63,033 nt of DNA from an uncultured Christensenellaceae bacterium (GTDB lineage Bacteria > Bacillota > Clostridia > Christensenellales > Borkfalkiaceae): the NCBI GenBank assembly GCA_910587825.1, contig CAJUNJ010000003.1, positions 116,951-179,983 of the forward strand, read 5' to 3'. The notes beneath the pieces were generated by a model. The model was not told where the DNA came from, did no database searches, and was given only the letters and a program-made list of their open reading frames with translations. Below, in pieces: positions 8,518-19,700 of the stretch (its first letter is position 1; the number at the start of each line of letters is the position of its first letter). Made by a program: the position numbers and the translations under genes.

Positions 8518-9921
8518 TTATTCTTCTTCGGGCTTTTCGGGCTGTTCCTTTTCGGGGGCGACTATCTTGGGCATTTTAAGCCCTGCCATAGAGTAGAGGT
8601 CGTCAAGCGGGGGAAGGCTTTTCAGCATACCCGACAAAAAGTTTGCCGTCGCGGTTTTTCCGTCCGTACCCTGTCCGTTGTCCCATACCGTGACTTTGTC
8701 GATTTTAAGGTTCTTGACGGCTTCGACTTGCGTTGCGACAAGTTCTTCTAATTTGTCTGCAATCATAAGTCTGACGGCTTCGTCTGCGGTGCCTGCCGCC
8801 TTGACGAGTTTATCCATACCATCGGCTTGCTTGGAAAGTGTTTCGAATACGCCGCGAGCCTCGGCTTCCATTTTCGCGTAAATCGCGTCGGCTTCACCCT
8901 TTGCGCGTCTGCGGATATTTTCCGCTTCGGCGTCGGCTTCTATTTCGACCTTTCTTTTTTCTATTTCGGAAGCGACTATTATATCGGCTTCCTTTGTCGC
9001 CTTTTCACGCGAAGCACGCGCGACTTCGGCTTGCTGTTCTGCGGCGTAACTTTCTTCTTTCGCCTTTGCCGCCTGTACGTTTTCCGCCGCTACGGCAAGC
9101 TTCATTGCTTCTGCTTCCTTCTGGCGAAGCAATGCCTTTGACTGCGCTATGTCGGCTTTCGCCTTGTTTTCGCCCTCGATTGCCTTGCTTTCGGCGTCGG
9201 CTACGTTAATACGCTGCTGCATCTGCGCGTTGGCTTCACCTATGGCGCCCTTGCGGTTTTCTTCCGCAACCGATATTTTGGCGTCGTTAATAGCTTTTGC
9301 CGCAGCTTCTTTACCGAGAGCGATTATGTATCCGCTTTCATCGGAAATGTCCGTCACGTTGACGTTTATAAGCCTTAAACCGAGCTTTTTAAGTTCGCCT
9401 TCGACGTTGCGTGAAATAGCTTCGAGGAATTTGTCGCGGTCGGTGTTTATTTCTTCTATGTCCATTGTCGCAATTACAAGACGCAGCTGACCGAATATTA
9501 TGTCCTTTGCAAGGTCTGAAATTTGTCTGAGTTCAAGTCCGAGAAGCCTTTCGGCGGCGTTCTGCATTACCGCGGGGTCGGTTGAAATACCTACCGTAAA
9601 GATGGACGGAACGTCGATACGAATGTTCTGTTTGGACAGCGCACTCTTCAAATCCACCGAAATAGAGAGAGGGGTCAGATCGAGAAAAGTGTAAGACTGT
9701 ACGAACGGAAGCACCAGCGCCGCGCCGCCGTGGATACATTTTGCGCTTCGGTAAGTGCCGTCTTTGTTGGGCGAAATTTTACCGTAAATGACCATAATTT
9801 TGTCCGAAGGACATTTTTTGTAGCGTACCAGCGCCACAAGCATAAGCATAACCAGTACCAGTACTACGACAACCGCAAGCACTATACCTATTGTCGCGCC
9901 TACGCTAAGCAGATTGTTCAT
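8518..9921 (-). CDS. floT: Flotillin-like SPFH/Band-7 membrane scaffold protein
   Basis: A 467-aa flotillin (YuaG/FloT type). An N-terminal TM segment (about residues 10-33) is followed by an SPFH/Band-7 domain (about 35-200). A long Ala/Glu/Lys-rich coiled coil (about 205-365, with many EANA, KAKAE and EADAEAENIRR repeats) precedes a Pro/Glu-rich C-terminus. Flotillins oligomerise on the cytoplasmic face and organise membrane microdomains and fluidity. The gene is directly downstream of an NfeD-family gene with a 27-base gap, as in the Bacillus yuaF-floT operon, which supports the name. A strong ribosome-binding site (AAAGGAG) precedes the ATG. The C-terminal KEQPEKPEEE tail is probably unstructured. 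Confidence 0.92.
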   Translation of the reverse strand: MNNLLSVGATIGIVLAVVVVLVLVMLMLVALVRYKKCPSDKIMVIYGKISPNKDGTYRSAKCIHGGAALVLPFVQSYTFLDLTPLSISVDLKSALSKQNIRIDVPSIFTVGISTDPAVMQNAAERLLGLELRQISDLAKDIIFGQLRLVIATMDIEEINTDRDKFLEAISRNVEGELKKLGLRLINVNVTDISDESGYIIALGKEAAAKAINDAKISVAEENRKGAIGEANAQMQQRINVADAESKAIEGENKAKADIAQSKALLRQKEAEAMKLAVAAENVQAAKAKEESYAAEQQAEVARASREKATKEADIIVASEIEKRKVEIEADAEAENIRRRAKGEADAIYAKMEAEARGVFETLSKQADGMDKLVKAAGTADEAVRLMIADKLEELVATQVEAVKNLKIDKVTVWDNGQGTDGKTATANFLSGMLKSLPPLDDLYSMAGLKMPKIVAPEKEQPEKPEEE

Positions 9922-9948
9922 ATTTTTAACTCCTTTTTTTCATATAAC

Positions 9949-10536
9949 TTACTCAACCGTATCATTCAGGCGTTTTACGACCGTGCAGTCGTTTTCGGTT
10001 GAGATAATTTCCACCGTTTCGTCAACGGCAAGTTTTTCCTCGCAGTCGGTTACGGCGTCAAGTTCCATAAACTTGCCCTGTGCGTTAAGCGTTATCTTAC
10101 CGCGTCCGCTTCTTGCGGAGGGTATTGCAACGTAAACCGTCGCTTTCATACCGACAAGTTTTTCACTTTGCAATGCGCCGTTGCACTGCAACTTCATCAT
10201 ACCTCTTATTGCCAGAACGACTACTGCCATTGCCGCCGCGCCCGCTATAATGGCGATTATTACCGACAGCCATTGAAGTTTGTCGGAAGCCAGCGTACAC
10301 GTCAAAAGCCCCGCCCAGCTTCCCACTGCAAGAAAGGCGGTTATGCTTTTTACGGTGAATATGGACACGCCCGAATCGGGGTCTACGTCGATATCTCCGT
10401 CACCGTCGACGTCTACGTCACCGCCGAAAGACGAAAAGCACATAAGCGCTATCTGAATGATAAGAAATATGGTTGATACTATCCCGAGCCAGAAATAAAT
10501 ATGTTCAAGCACGGACAGACTTTTAAGCCATTCCAT
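9949..10536 (-). CDS. NfeD-family membrane protein (YuaF-like)
   Basis: A 195-aa membrane protein. Hydrophobic segments lie at about residues 14-36, 62-81 and 88-112, and a C-terminal OB-fold NfeD domain at about 125-195. An Asp-rich loop after the first TM segment (DVDVDGDGDIDVDPDSG) could bind cations. NfeD proteins partner flotillins/stomatins, and this gene heads the operon with floT. The ribosome-binding site is ideal (GGAGGT). Transcription comes from the promoter at 10635-10663, and its leader holds a large palindrome. Confidence 0.85.
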   Translation of the reverse strand: MEWLKSLSVLEHIYFWLGIVSTIFLIIQIALMCFSSFGGDVDVDGDGDIDVDPDSGVSIFTVKSITAFLAVGSWAGLLTCTLASDKLQWLSVIIAIIAGAAAMAVVVLAIRGMMKLQCNGALQSEKLVGMKATVYVAIPSARSGRGKITLNAQGKFMELDAVTDCEEKLAVDETVEIISTENDCTVVKRLNDTVE

Positions 10537-10577
10537 TTTTTTACCTCCTATACAATATATATAAACTTTAATATTTG

Positions 10578-10624
10578 TGATAAAACATATTATCGATAAA
10601 TATTTATCGATTAACCTTTTATCA
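10578..10624. promoter_or_regulatory. Nested palindrome in the leader of the NfeD-flotillin operon
   Basis: A perfect 20-bp palindrome (10592-10611, core ATCGATAAATATTTATCGAT) is flanked symmetrically by TGATAAAA (10578-10585) and TTTTATCA (10617-10624). It lies downstream of the -10 box and upstream of the ribosome-binding site, so it could be an operator or an RNA hairpin. No following T-run marks it as a terminator. Confidence 0.6.
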
Positions 10625-10634
10625 TTACGAATAT

Positions 10635-10663
10635 ATTATACGCCGTATTTTTTATAAGGTCAA
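10635..10663 (-). promoter_or_regulatory. Promoter of the NfeD-flotillin operon
   Basis: On the minus strand, TTGACC (plus 10658-10663), a 17-bp spacer and TATAAT (plus 10635-10640). Confidence 0.8.
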
Positions 10664-10712
10664 TAGGGGAGAGGTGGAAAATATTTGCGGATATTAAAAT
10701 ATGCGTATATTA

Positions 10713-10745
10713 AAACACACGGCGGTAAATTTCCGCCGTGTGTTT
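10713..10745 (-). terminator. Terminator of the giant LRR gene
   Basis: A 13-bp perfect stem (10713-10725 with 10733-10745, AAACACACGGCGG) follows the stop codon of the minus-strand gene and leads into TTTTAATAT on that strand. Confidence 0.85.
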
Positions 10746-10757
10746 GCGTTTAAACAA

Positions 10758-13700
10758 TTATGCGTTTCCGGTACCGTCGCCTTCATCTCCGCCTTCGGGT
10801 ATATCGGGCGTTTGCGGTACATCGGGGTCGGGAGTAGGTTCGGGCTTAGGCTCGGGGAAGTTTACTGTGATATTTTCTCCGCTTAAAGCCGCGTTATTTT
10901 CTGCGAGTGCAAGCCATTCCTCTTCCGTGCCGTCAAAGTTGACGGTTGCAATGTTTTCACAGCCGTCGAATGCCGCGGCATTTATTTCGGTAACGGTGTT
11001 TTTAAGCGTTATTACCGTAATGCCCGTACATCCGCCGAAAGCGTTTGCGCCGATCGAAGTTACCGCGTCGGGTATTACTATATCCGAAATCGATATACAG
11101 TCTTTGAAAGTGTTTGTACCAATCGAAGTTATGTATTCGGGTATTACCACGCCTGTAAGCGAAGTGCAACCTTCGAATACGCCCGTGCCGAGAGTGCGGA
11201 TATTGTTCCAAACTATCGAACTGAGCGAAGTTGCGCCCTTGAACGCACTGTTGCCAAGCGTAACCGCGTTGCGTATATCTATTTGGGTTAAGCCCGTGCA
11301 TCCGTCAAATGCGTTAGCGCCTACGTCGGTTACGCCGTCAAGCAAAATTTCTGTAATGTTTGCGCATCCGCGGAATGCGTTTGCGCCTATTGCGACTGCG
11401 CCCGTAACGTTTACCTTTTTAAGGGAAGCGGGGACGGCAGTCGGGTTTGCACTGTAACTGCCTGCTCCGAAGATATAGCCTAAGTATTGGCTTGCCGTTT
11501 TCGTATTGCCGACAAACGGGAGGGTTATTTCTTCAAGCGCAGAACAGTTCCTGAATGAGTACTGTCCTATCGACGTAACGCTGTCGGGTATTGTTATCTG
11601 TTCAAGCGCGGTACAGCCGTTAAACGCGTAAGTTGCTATCGTTGTAAGATTTGTACCGAGGGTTACGGCGGTTAAAGACGTACATCTGTTGAATGCATTT
11701 GAATTAATCGTCGTTACTGCGGGCAGCGCTATATTGTTAAGATTTGCGCAACCGTCGAATGCGTTTGCGTTTATCGCTGTTACGGCGGGCAGCTGTACGT
11801 CGGTAAGGTTTGTGCAACCGTAGAACGCGTTGGAACCTACTGCCGTAACGCCGACCATCTTAACCGTCGCAAGCGAAGTACATCCGTTGAAAGCCGAGTT
11901 GGCAACGTTAGTTATTTTTTCGGGAATTTCAATCGCCGTAAGGGAAGAACAGTTCTGGAACGCGCTCTGCCCGATTGAAGTTATGTTGGGAATTGTCACC
12001 GTCGTAATATTCGCGCTGCCGTAGAACGCATTGCCTGCTATTGCCGTCTCGCCGGTGACGTTGACCGTCGCAAGGGAAGCGGGAACGTTTGCGCCGTTTT
12101 GGCTTGCGTTGCCTGCTCCGAAGATATAGCCTAAGTATTGGTTTGCCGTTTTAGTACTGCCGACGAAAGGCAAAGTTATTTCCGTAAGGCTGTCGCAACC
12201 GCGGAAAGCCGACAGTCCTATCGACGTGACGTTGTCGGGTATTGTTATCTGTCCGAGTGCGGAACAGCCGTCAAAGGCATAAGTTCCTATCGTAGTAAGG
12301 GTTGTGTCGAACGTTACGCCGTTAAGTGCTGAACACCCGGAGAAAGTATAATTGTCTATCACCGTAACGCTTTCGGGAATTTCTATTTCAGTAAGCGAAG
12401 TGCAACCGCGGAAAGCGTACTGCCCTATCGACGTAAGACTTTCGGGGAGCGTAACGTTATCCAACAGCGCGTTGCCGCCGAACGCATAGCTGCCTATGCT
12501 GAGAAGCCCGACGGGCAGGGTTACGGAAGTAAGTTTTTCGCAGTTTTCGAAGGCGTAATTGCTTATTGCCGTTATTTTCGACGGTATGCTTATTTGGGCG
12601 ACTGCCGTTCCGCGGAAAGCGTGAGTGCCAATCGAAGTAAGGTTTTCGTCAAGCACGATAGAAGCAAGCAATTCACAGCCGTTAAAAGCAGAGTTGCCGA
12701 CCGACTGTACGTTTTCGGTCAAAGTAATATCTGTAAGGGCTTTGCAGTTCTCGAAAGCGCTTGCGCCTATCGAGGTAAGGCTTGTCGGAAGGGTTAAGTT
12801 GTTTAGTAAAGAACAGCCCATAAATGCGTTTGCGCCAATCTGTGTCAGGCTTTCAGGCAGGCTTGCGCTTTGCAATGCCGCGCAACCGTTAAACGCGCTT
12901 GCATTTATTGCGGTAACGCTCTGCGGAATTTCGATTTCCGTAAGGGAAGAGCAGTTCTGGAATGCGCTTGCGCCGATTGAAGTTACATTGGGAATTGTCA
13001 CCGTCGTAATATTCGCGCAACCGTTAAACGCATTGCCTGCTATTGCAACGTCTCCCGTAACGTTTACCGTTTTAAGGGAAGCGGGAATATTGTTTGCATT
13101 GTTTGCGCCGAAGATATAGCCGAAGTGGTAAGAGTTGCTGTTTGCGCTTTTCGTATTGCCGACGAACGGGAGGGTTATTTCTTCAAGCGAAGCGCATCCG
13201 CCGAAAGCCGACAGTCCTATTGCAGTCACGCTGTTCGGAATAGTTATTGCCGTAATAGCTGTACAGCCTTTGAACGTGTAAGAGGGCAACGCCGTTACGT
13301 TTTCGCCTATGTTTACGGTTGCAAGCGAAGTACAGCCCGCAAATATCGGGGCGGCGTTACTGCCCGCAGTACTGAACGAATCCGCGTTCCAATTTACTGT
13401 ACCAAGCAAAGCGCAGTTGCGGAAAGCGTAATTTCCGACCGAGTTGATGTTCTGCGGAATTGTAAGCGAAGTAATTGCGGCACAGCCGTTGAAAGCGTTA
13501 GAGCCTATCTGCGTTAAGCTTTCGGGCAGGGTAAAGTTTTCAAGCGAACTGCAACTTTGGAATGCGGAATTGCCTATCGACGTTACCGAATTGCCGAAAG
13601 TAAGGTTTGCAAGATTTATACAGTTAATGAAAGCGTTTTCGCCTATCGAGGTAAGGTTTGTAGGAAGGGTTAAGTTGTTGAGTAAAGAACAGCCCGCAAA

Positions 13701-16700
13701 TGCGCTTGCGCCTATCTGCGTCAGACTTTCGGGCAGGCTTGCGCTTTGCAATGCCGCGCAACCGTTAAACGCACTTGCACTAATCGCGGTAACACCCTGC
13801 GGAATTTCGATTTCCGTAAGGGAAGAGCAGTTCTGGAATGCGCTTGCGCCAATAGAAGTTACGTTGGGAATTGTCACCGTCGTAATATTCGCGCAACCGT
13901 TAAACGTGTTTGCGTCTAACGCAACTGCGCCCGTAACGTTTACCTTTTTAAGGGAAGCGGGAACACTTGTTGAGTTTGCGCTGAATGCGCTTGCACCGAA
14001 GATATATCCTATAAAGCGGTTTGCCGTCTTCGTATTGCCGACGAACGGGAGAGTGATTTCTTCAAGCGAAGTACAATTCTGGAATGCAGACTGATTTATC
14101 GCCGTGACGTTTGCGGGAACGGTTAAATTTCTGATACCGGTACAGCCGTAGAATGTGTAACGCGGCAACGCCGTTACGCTTTCGCCGATGTTTACGGTCG
14201 CAAGCGAAGTACAGCCCGCAAATATCGGGGCGGCGTTACTGCCCGCAGTACTGAACGAATCCGCGTTCCAATTTACCGTATCAAGCAAAGCGCAGTTGCG
14301 GAAAGCGTAATTTCCGACCGAGTTGACTATCTGCGGAACCGTAAGCTCCGTAATCGTTGCACAGCCGTTGAAAGCGTTTGCGTTTATCGCTGTAAGACTT
14401 TCGGGCAGGGTAAAGTTTTCAAGCGCCGCGCACCCCGCAAACGCGCTTTGACCTATCGTCGTCAAAGCGGTCGCGCCTTCGTTGTCTTCAAACGTAAGCG
14501 TCGCAAGGGAAGCGGCGTTGCAGAATGCGTTGGCGGGTATAATTTTCGTCTTTGCGCTTATTGTAACGCGTTGCGCGGTGTTGCCGAATATCGGCGTGGC
14601 GGGACAGTCCGCCGTGTAGTTGACGGCGTTCCAGTTTATGTCTGTAAGTCCGCCGTTTGCAAACGCGCTTTGACCTATAGATGTCACTCTTTCCGGAATA
14701 ACTACGGTTGTAAGCGAAGTCGCACCGTCGAAAGCGTTTGCGCCGACTATCGTCAATGCGCTTTGTTCGCTGTCGATATTTAAGGCGTTAAGGCTTGTTG
14801 CGCCCTTAAACGCCTGCTGTCCTATGACCGTAAGGCTGTCGGGTATATCAAGTGTCGTAAACTGTCCGCAACCGGAGAATACGTAGTCGGGCAGTGAAGT
14901 TACGTTTGCGCCGATGTTAAGCGAAGTTATCGCCGTACCTGCGAATACGGGTGCGGAAGCCGAACCCGCCGAAGTTGCGTCAGTTGCGTTCCAGTTTACG
15001 GTTGAAAGCGAAGAGCAGTTTTTAAACGCGCTTACGCCCGCCGTTTTAAGGGGTGCGGGCAGGTTTACTTGGGTAAACGTTCCGCCTTCGAACGCGCTGT
15101 CGCCTATTTCCGCAAGATTGCTTTCGTCGCTTATCGTAAGAGTAGCAAGCGCGGTATTATTTCTGAACGCATAATCTCCGATTGAAGTAACGCTGTCGGG
15201 AAGAATGATTTCTTTAAGCGAAGTTGCCCCGTCGAACGCGGATATTCCTATGCTTGTAAGTTGTTGTGTTTTAAACGATGCGCTTTCAAGCTTTACGCAG
15301 TTCATAAACGCACTGTCGCCTATTTCGGCAAGGTTTGCGCTCTCGGTTCCGAATTCAACCGAAATCATTTCCGCACAACCCGCAAATGCGTTTTTGTCTA
15401 TCTTGGCGACGCTGTCGGGAATTATGATTTTCGGAAGCTTTACGCAGTTTTCAAAAGCCTTTTTGCCTATGTCCGTCAATACGCCGTCGGTTGCAAGATT
15501 TGCGTTTACAAGCGAAGTCATACCGCCGAAAGCACGCACGCCTATTTTTTCGACCGTGACGGCAAGGGTTATATCCGTTACGTTTATACAGCCGTCAAAC
15601 GAGTGGTCTGCAACAGAACTTCCCGACGTAACGTTGACTTGTTTAAGCGATTGGGGAACGGACGTTTGATTGTCCGTATAAGCCGTTGCGCCGAAGATAT
15701 AGCCGAAGTGCGTGTCGGCGTCACCGTTAAGCTCCGCGCCCGCAAAGGGGAGAGTGATGCTTGCAAGGGTATTCATTCCGCCGAACGCGTTTTTGTTTAT
15801 CGCCGTAACTGTTGAGGGAATTATAAGTTCGTTGATGTTAACGCAGTTTTCAAAGGCGTTTTCGCCTATCGTCGAAAGCGTGCTGTTTTCTGTGAACGTT
15901 GCGTGCGAGAGAGCGGAACAGCCCTTAAACGCGTTTGCCGAAATCAACGTTACGCTGTCGGGTATTGTTATGCCCGAAAGAAGTATACAGTTTTCAAATG
16001 CGCTTTGCCCTATCGTGGTGGCGGTTCCGTTGCCCGTACAAAGTGTAACGGTCGTAAGAGCGGGGCAGTCCTTAAACGCGTTTGCGCCAATCGAAGCAAG
16101 TTTACCGCTGCCGTTAAACGTTACGCTTTCAAGTAATTGACAGCCTGCAAACGCGCTTTCGCCTACCGTCGCAAGCAAAGTGTCGCCTTCAAAATTGACG
16201 CTTACAAGCGAATTACAGCCCCTGAACGCGTTTGCGCCTATAGAAGTAAGTTTACTGTCTTCGGCGACCGTTACTCTTTCAAGCGCGGTGCAACCTTCAA
16301 ACGCCGTAGAGGCAACAGAACCTACGCTTGACGGCAATTCGAGGGTTTGAAGGGCTTGACAGCCGTAGAACGCGTTGACGCTTAATGTAAGCGTTTCGCC
16401 GTTTTCGTTTTCGTTGAAAGTTACGCTTTCAAGCAAAGTAGCGCCGTTAAAGGCGTTTGTGCCGATAAAGGTCAGACTTTGGGGAAGATTTATTTCCGGC
16501 AGTGCGATGCACGCGTTAAATGCGTTTGCGCCTATCGAAGTAAGCGCCTGCGTCCCCTTAAACAAAACTTCCGCAAGCTCGGCACAGCCCGAAAACGCGC
16601 TTTCGCCGACAGTCGCAACCCCTGCGGGTATATTTATGGATTTTAATCTGGAACATCCGTTAAACGCGTTTGCGCCTATCGCGGCGAGTACGCTGTCCTC

Positions 16701-19700
16701 TCCGAACGTCGCGCTTACAAGCGCGGTACAGCCTGCAAACGCGCTTGCGCCTATCGCAGTCGCAGTGTCGGCAATTATTACTTCGGTTATATTGACGCAT
16801 CCGCCGAATGAATTGTCGGCAAGCGCGGGTGCGTTGGTTAAAGTTACTTTTTTAAGGCTTTGTGGTATTTTTGCCGCATTTACGGTGTAGCTTGCCGCGC
16901 CGAATATGTAGCCGAAGTGGGTGTTGTCAGCGCCCCTTGGCGAAGTCCCCGCAAAGGGAAGGGTAATGCTTTCAAGCAAATTACAGCCTTCGAACGCGGA
17001 GTACCCAATCGAGGTAACGCCCTCGGGAATTTCGGCGGATACGAAGGGGACGCCTGCAAACGCGCGTTCACCGACGCTCTGCAACCCTTCTGGCAGAGTT
17101 ATTTCGGGAAGGGAAGAGCAACCGCTGAAAGCCCTTGTGCCTATTGCCGTCACGCTTTGGGGCAGGGTTACGGAAGAGAGCTTTTCGCAGTCCGCAAACG
17201 TGTAAGAATCTATCGTGCGGAAGGTATTGCCGTCGCCGAACGTTATGCTTTCGAGCAACGAGCATTTGTTGAACGCGTACGACCCGAGCGAACTTAATTT
17301 TGTATCTTCGAACGAAAGACTTGTAAGCGACTTGCAGTTGTAGAAAGCGTATCTGCCTACGCCCGTAAGACTGCCGTGTCCGAAGTTTGTTATTTCGGTA
17401 AGAGAGGTGCAACCGTTAAACGCCCTTTCGCCTATCTGCGTAATTTCGTTGTCTTCGGCAAGTTCAAGGGTGAGAAGAGACGTGGCTCCGCTGAACGCGT
17501 ATGAACCAATCGAAGCAAGTTTACCGGTCATTGAAATTTCGGTAATCTGCGAACAGCCGTAGAACGCATAGTTTGCGGGCGAACCGTTTCTTACTGTGAC
17601 TTTTTTAAGCGTTGAGGGAACCTTGCCCGAATTTTCTTCACGTCTGATCGCGCCGAAGATATAGCCGAAATGACTGTCTGACGGAGAATTCAACGCAGTG
17701 CCGATAAACGGAAGAGAAGCTTCTTCGAGATATTCGAAGTTTGCAAACGCGCCCAGCCCTATCGAAGCGACGCTTTCGGGTACGTTCAGCGAAGTTACGC
17801 TGACACAGCCGTTGAACGCGTTTGCGGGCAGTGAGAGTACGTTTTCGCTTATAACCAAGGTTTTTATTCCGTCGCAGCCTTCGAATACGGGCGCTTCCGC
17901 GGAACCTGTTGTAAGGCAGGCTTCCGCGTTCCATATTACGGTAACAACCGAATTGCATCCGCCGAATGCCGATAAGCCTATCGACGTTACTTTTTCGGGG
18001 ACGGTAAGGTAAATTATATTAGAACAGTTGTAGAAAGCATACGCGCCTATCGAAGTAAGCAAAGAATTTTCTTCGAAGGTCAGTTCGGTAAGCTGTGCAC
18101 AGCCCGAAAACGCGCTTGAACCTATTGTCGTCACGCTTGCGGGTATTGTTATTCTTTCTACGGGGGTATTGAAGAACGCGCTGTTTTCTATTGCGTTCAG
18201 CGCGGTTACGTTTTCATTGCTTTCGAAGGTCACTTCTTTAAGGGCGGTACATCCGCTGAACGCCGAACGGCTTACCGTTCTAACGCTTGCGGGTATGCTT
18301 ACGCTTTCAAGCCCGCTTCCCAAAAAGCTTCTTTCGCCGAGTTTGGTTATGCCGTCGGGCAGTGTTATCGTCTTAATGCCCGTACAGTTTTCAAATGCCG
18401 AATTTTCTATCGCCGTCAAATCTTCTGGCAGAATTATTTGGGCAATGGAGTTACAGCCGTAGAAAGAGTTGGCGTTTATCGCCCCGCCGGTCAAAGTGAC
18501 TTTTGTAAGCGTGGCGGGTATGTTTGTCTGGTTTTCGGAATAACGGCTTGCGCCGAATATGTAGCCGAAGTGGGTGTTCTCCGTGCCGCCCGCGGTTGCG
18601 CCCGCAAAAGGCAGGGTTATGTTTTCAAGCGAGTTACAGCCCGCAAATGCCGAACGGCCTATCGAAGTTACGGTTGCGGGTACTACGGCTTCGCTTATGC
18701 CTGTACAGCCGTTGAACGCCCTGTCGCCTATCTGCTTCAACTCGCTGTTTTCGGCAATAGATATGTTGCGCAGAGAAGTGCGCTCGTAACAGAGATAGGA
18801 CGGTATAACCGTTACCCGGCTTCCTATGTTTATTCTTGAAAGCGAAGTGCAGTTGTTGAATACGGGACTGCTTTCTGTGCCCGCGGTAAGGCAGGCTTCG
18901 GCGTTGAAATTGACGGTTGCAAGATTGTTGCAACCCGCAAACGCGCCGTTGCCCAAAGAAGTCACGCCTTCGCCCAAAGTTACTGTTCTCAGATATCTGC
19001 ATCCCGCAAACGCATTGTCCGTAACGCGTCCGCCGTTAATGGTTACCGTGTTAAGCGAGGCGGGCACGGAAGAGGTGTTTCCGCCGTATGCCGCCGCGCC
19101 GAATATGTATCCGAAATGAGTGTTAAGCGCGCCCGTAAGACTTGCGCCCGTAAAGGGAAGAGTTATGCTTTCAAGCGAGTTACAGCCAGCAAACGCGCTT
19201 TCGCCTATTGACGTAACGCTATCAGGGACGGTTATTTGCCTTAACCCGCAGTTATGGAATGCGGCGCTTTCTATCGCGGTAAGTACGCTGTCTTCGCCGA
19301 AGTTTACTTCACGGAGGGAAGTACAGCCGTTGAACGCGCCCGTGCCCAAAGAAGCAAGCTTGCTTCCGTCGCCGAAGTCGGCGGCAGTCAAAGCGGTACA
19401 GCCGTTGAACGCGTTGCCTTCTATTGCCGTAAGTTCCTTTGAGAATTTTACGTTTGCAAGCGAAGAACAGCCGCTGAACGCACTGCCGCCTATTTTAGCG
19501 GAATTTAAGTTTACCGCAGTTATCGAAGTGCAACCGTTAAACGCGTTTTCGGCTATCGGCGCGGAACCCGTTACGGTAACGGTTTTCAATGCGGCGGGTA
19601 CTGCCGTGCGGTTTTGCGTATATCCCGTCGCGCCGAAAAGATAGCCGAAGTGTGAGGAAGACGTCCCCGACGCGGAAGCCCCGACAAAGGGAATGGATAT

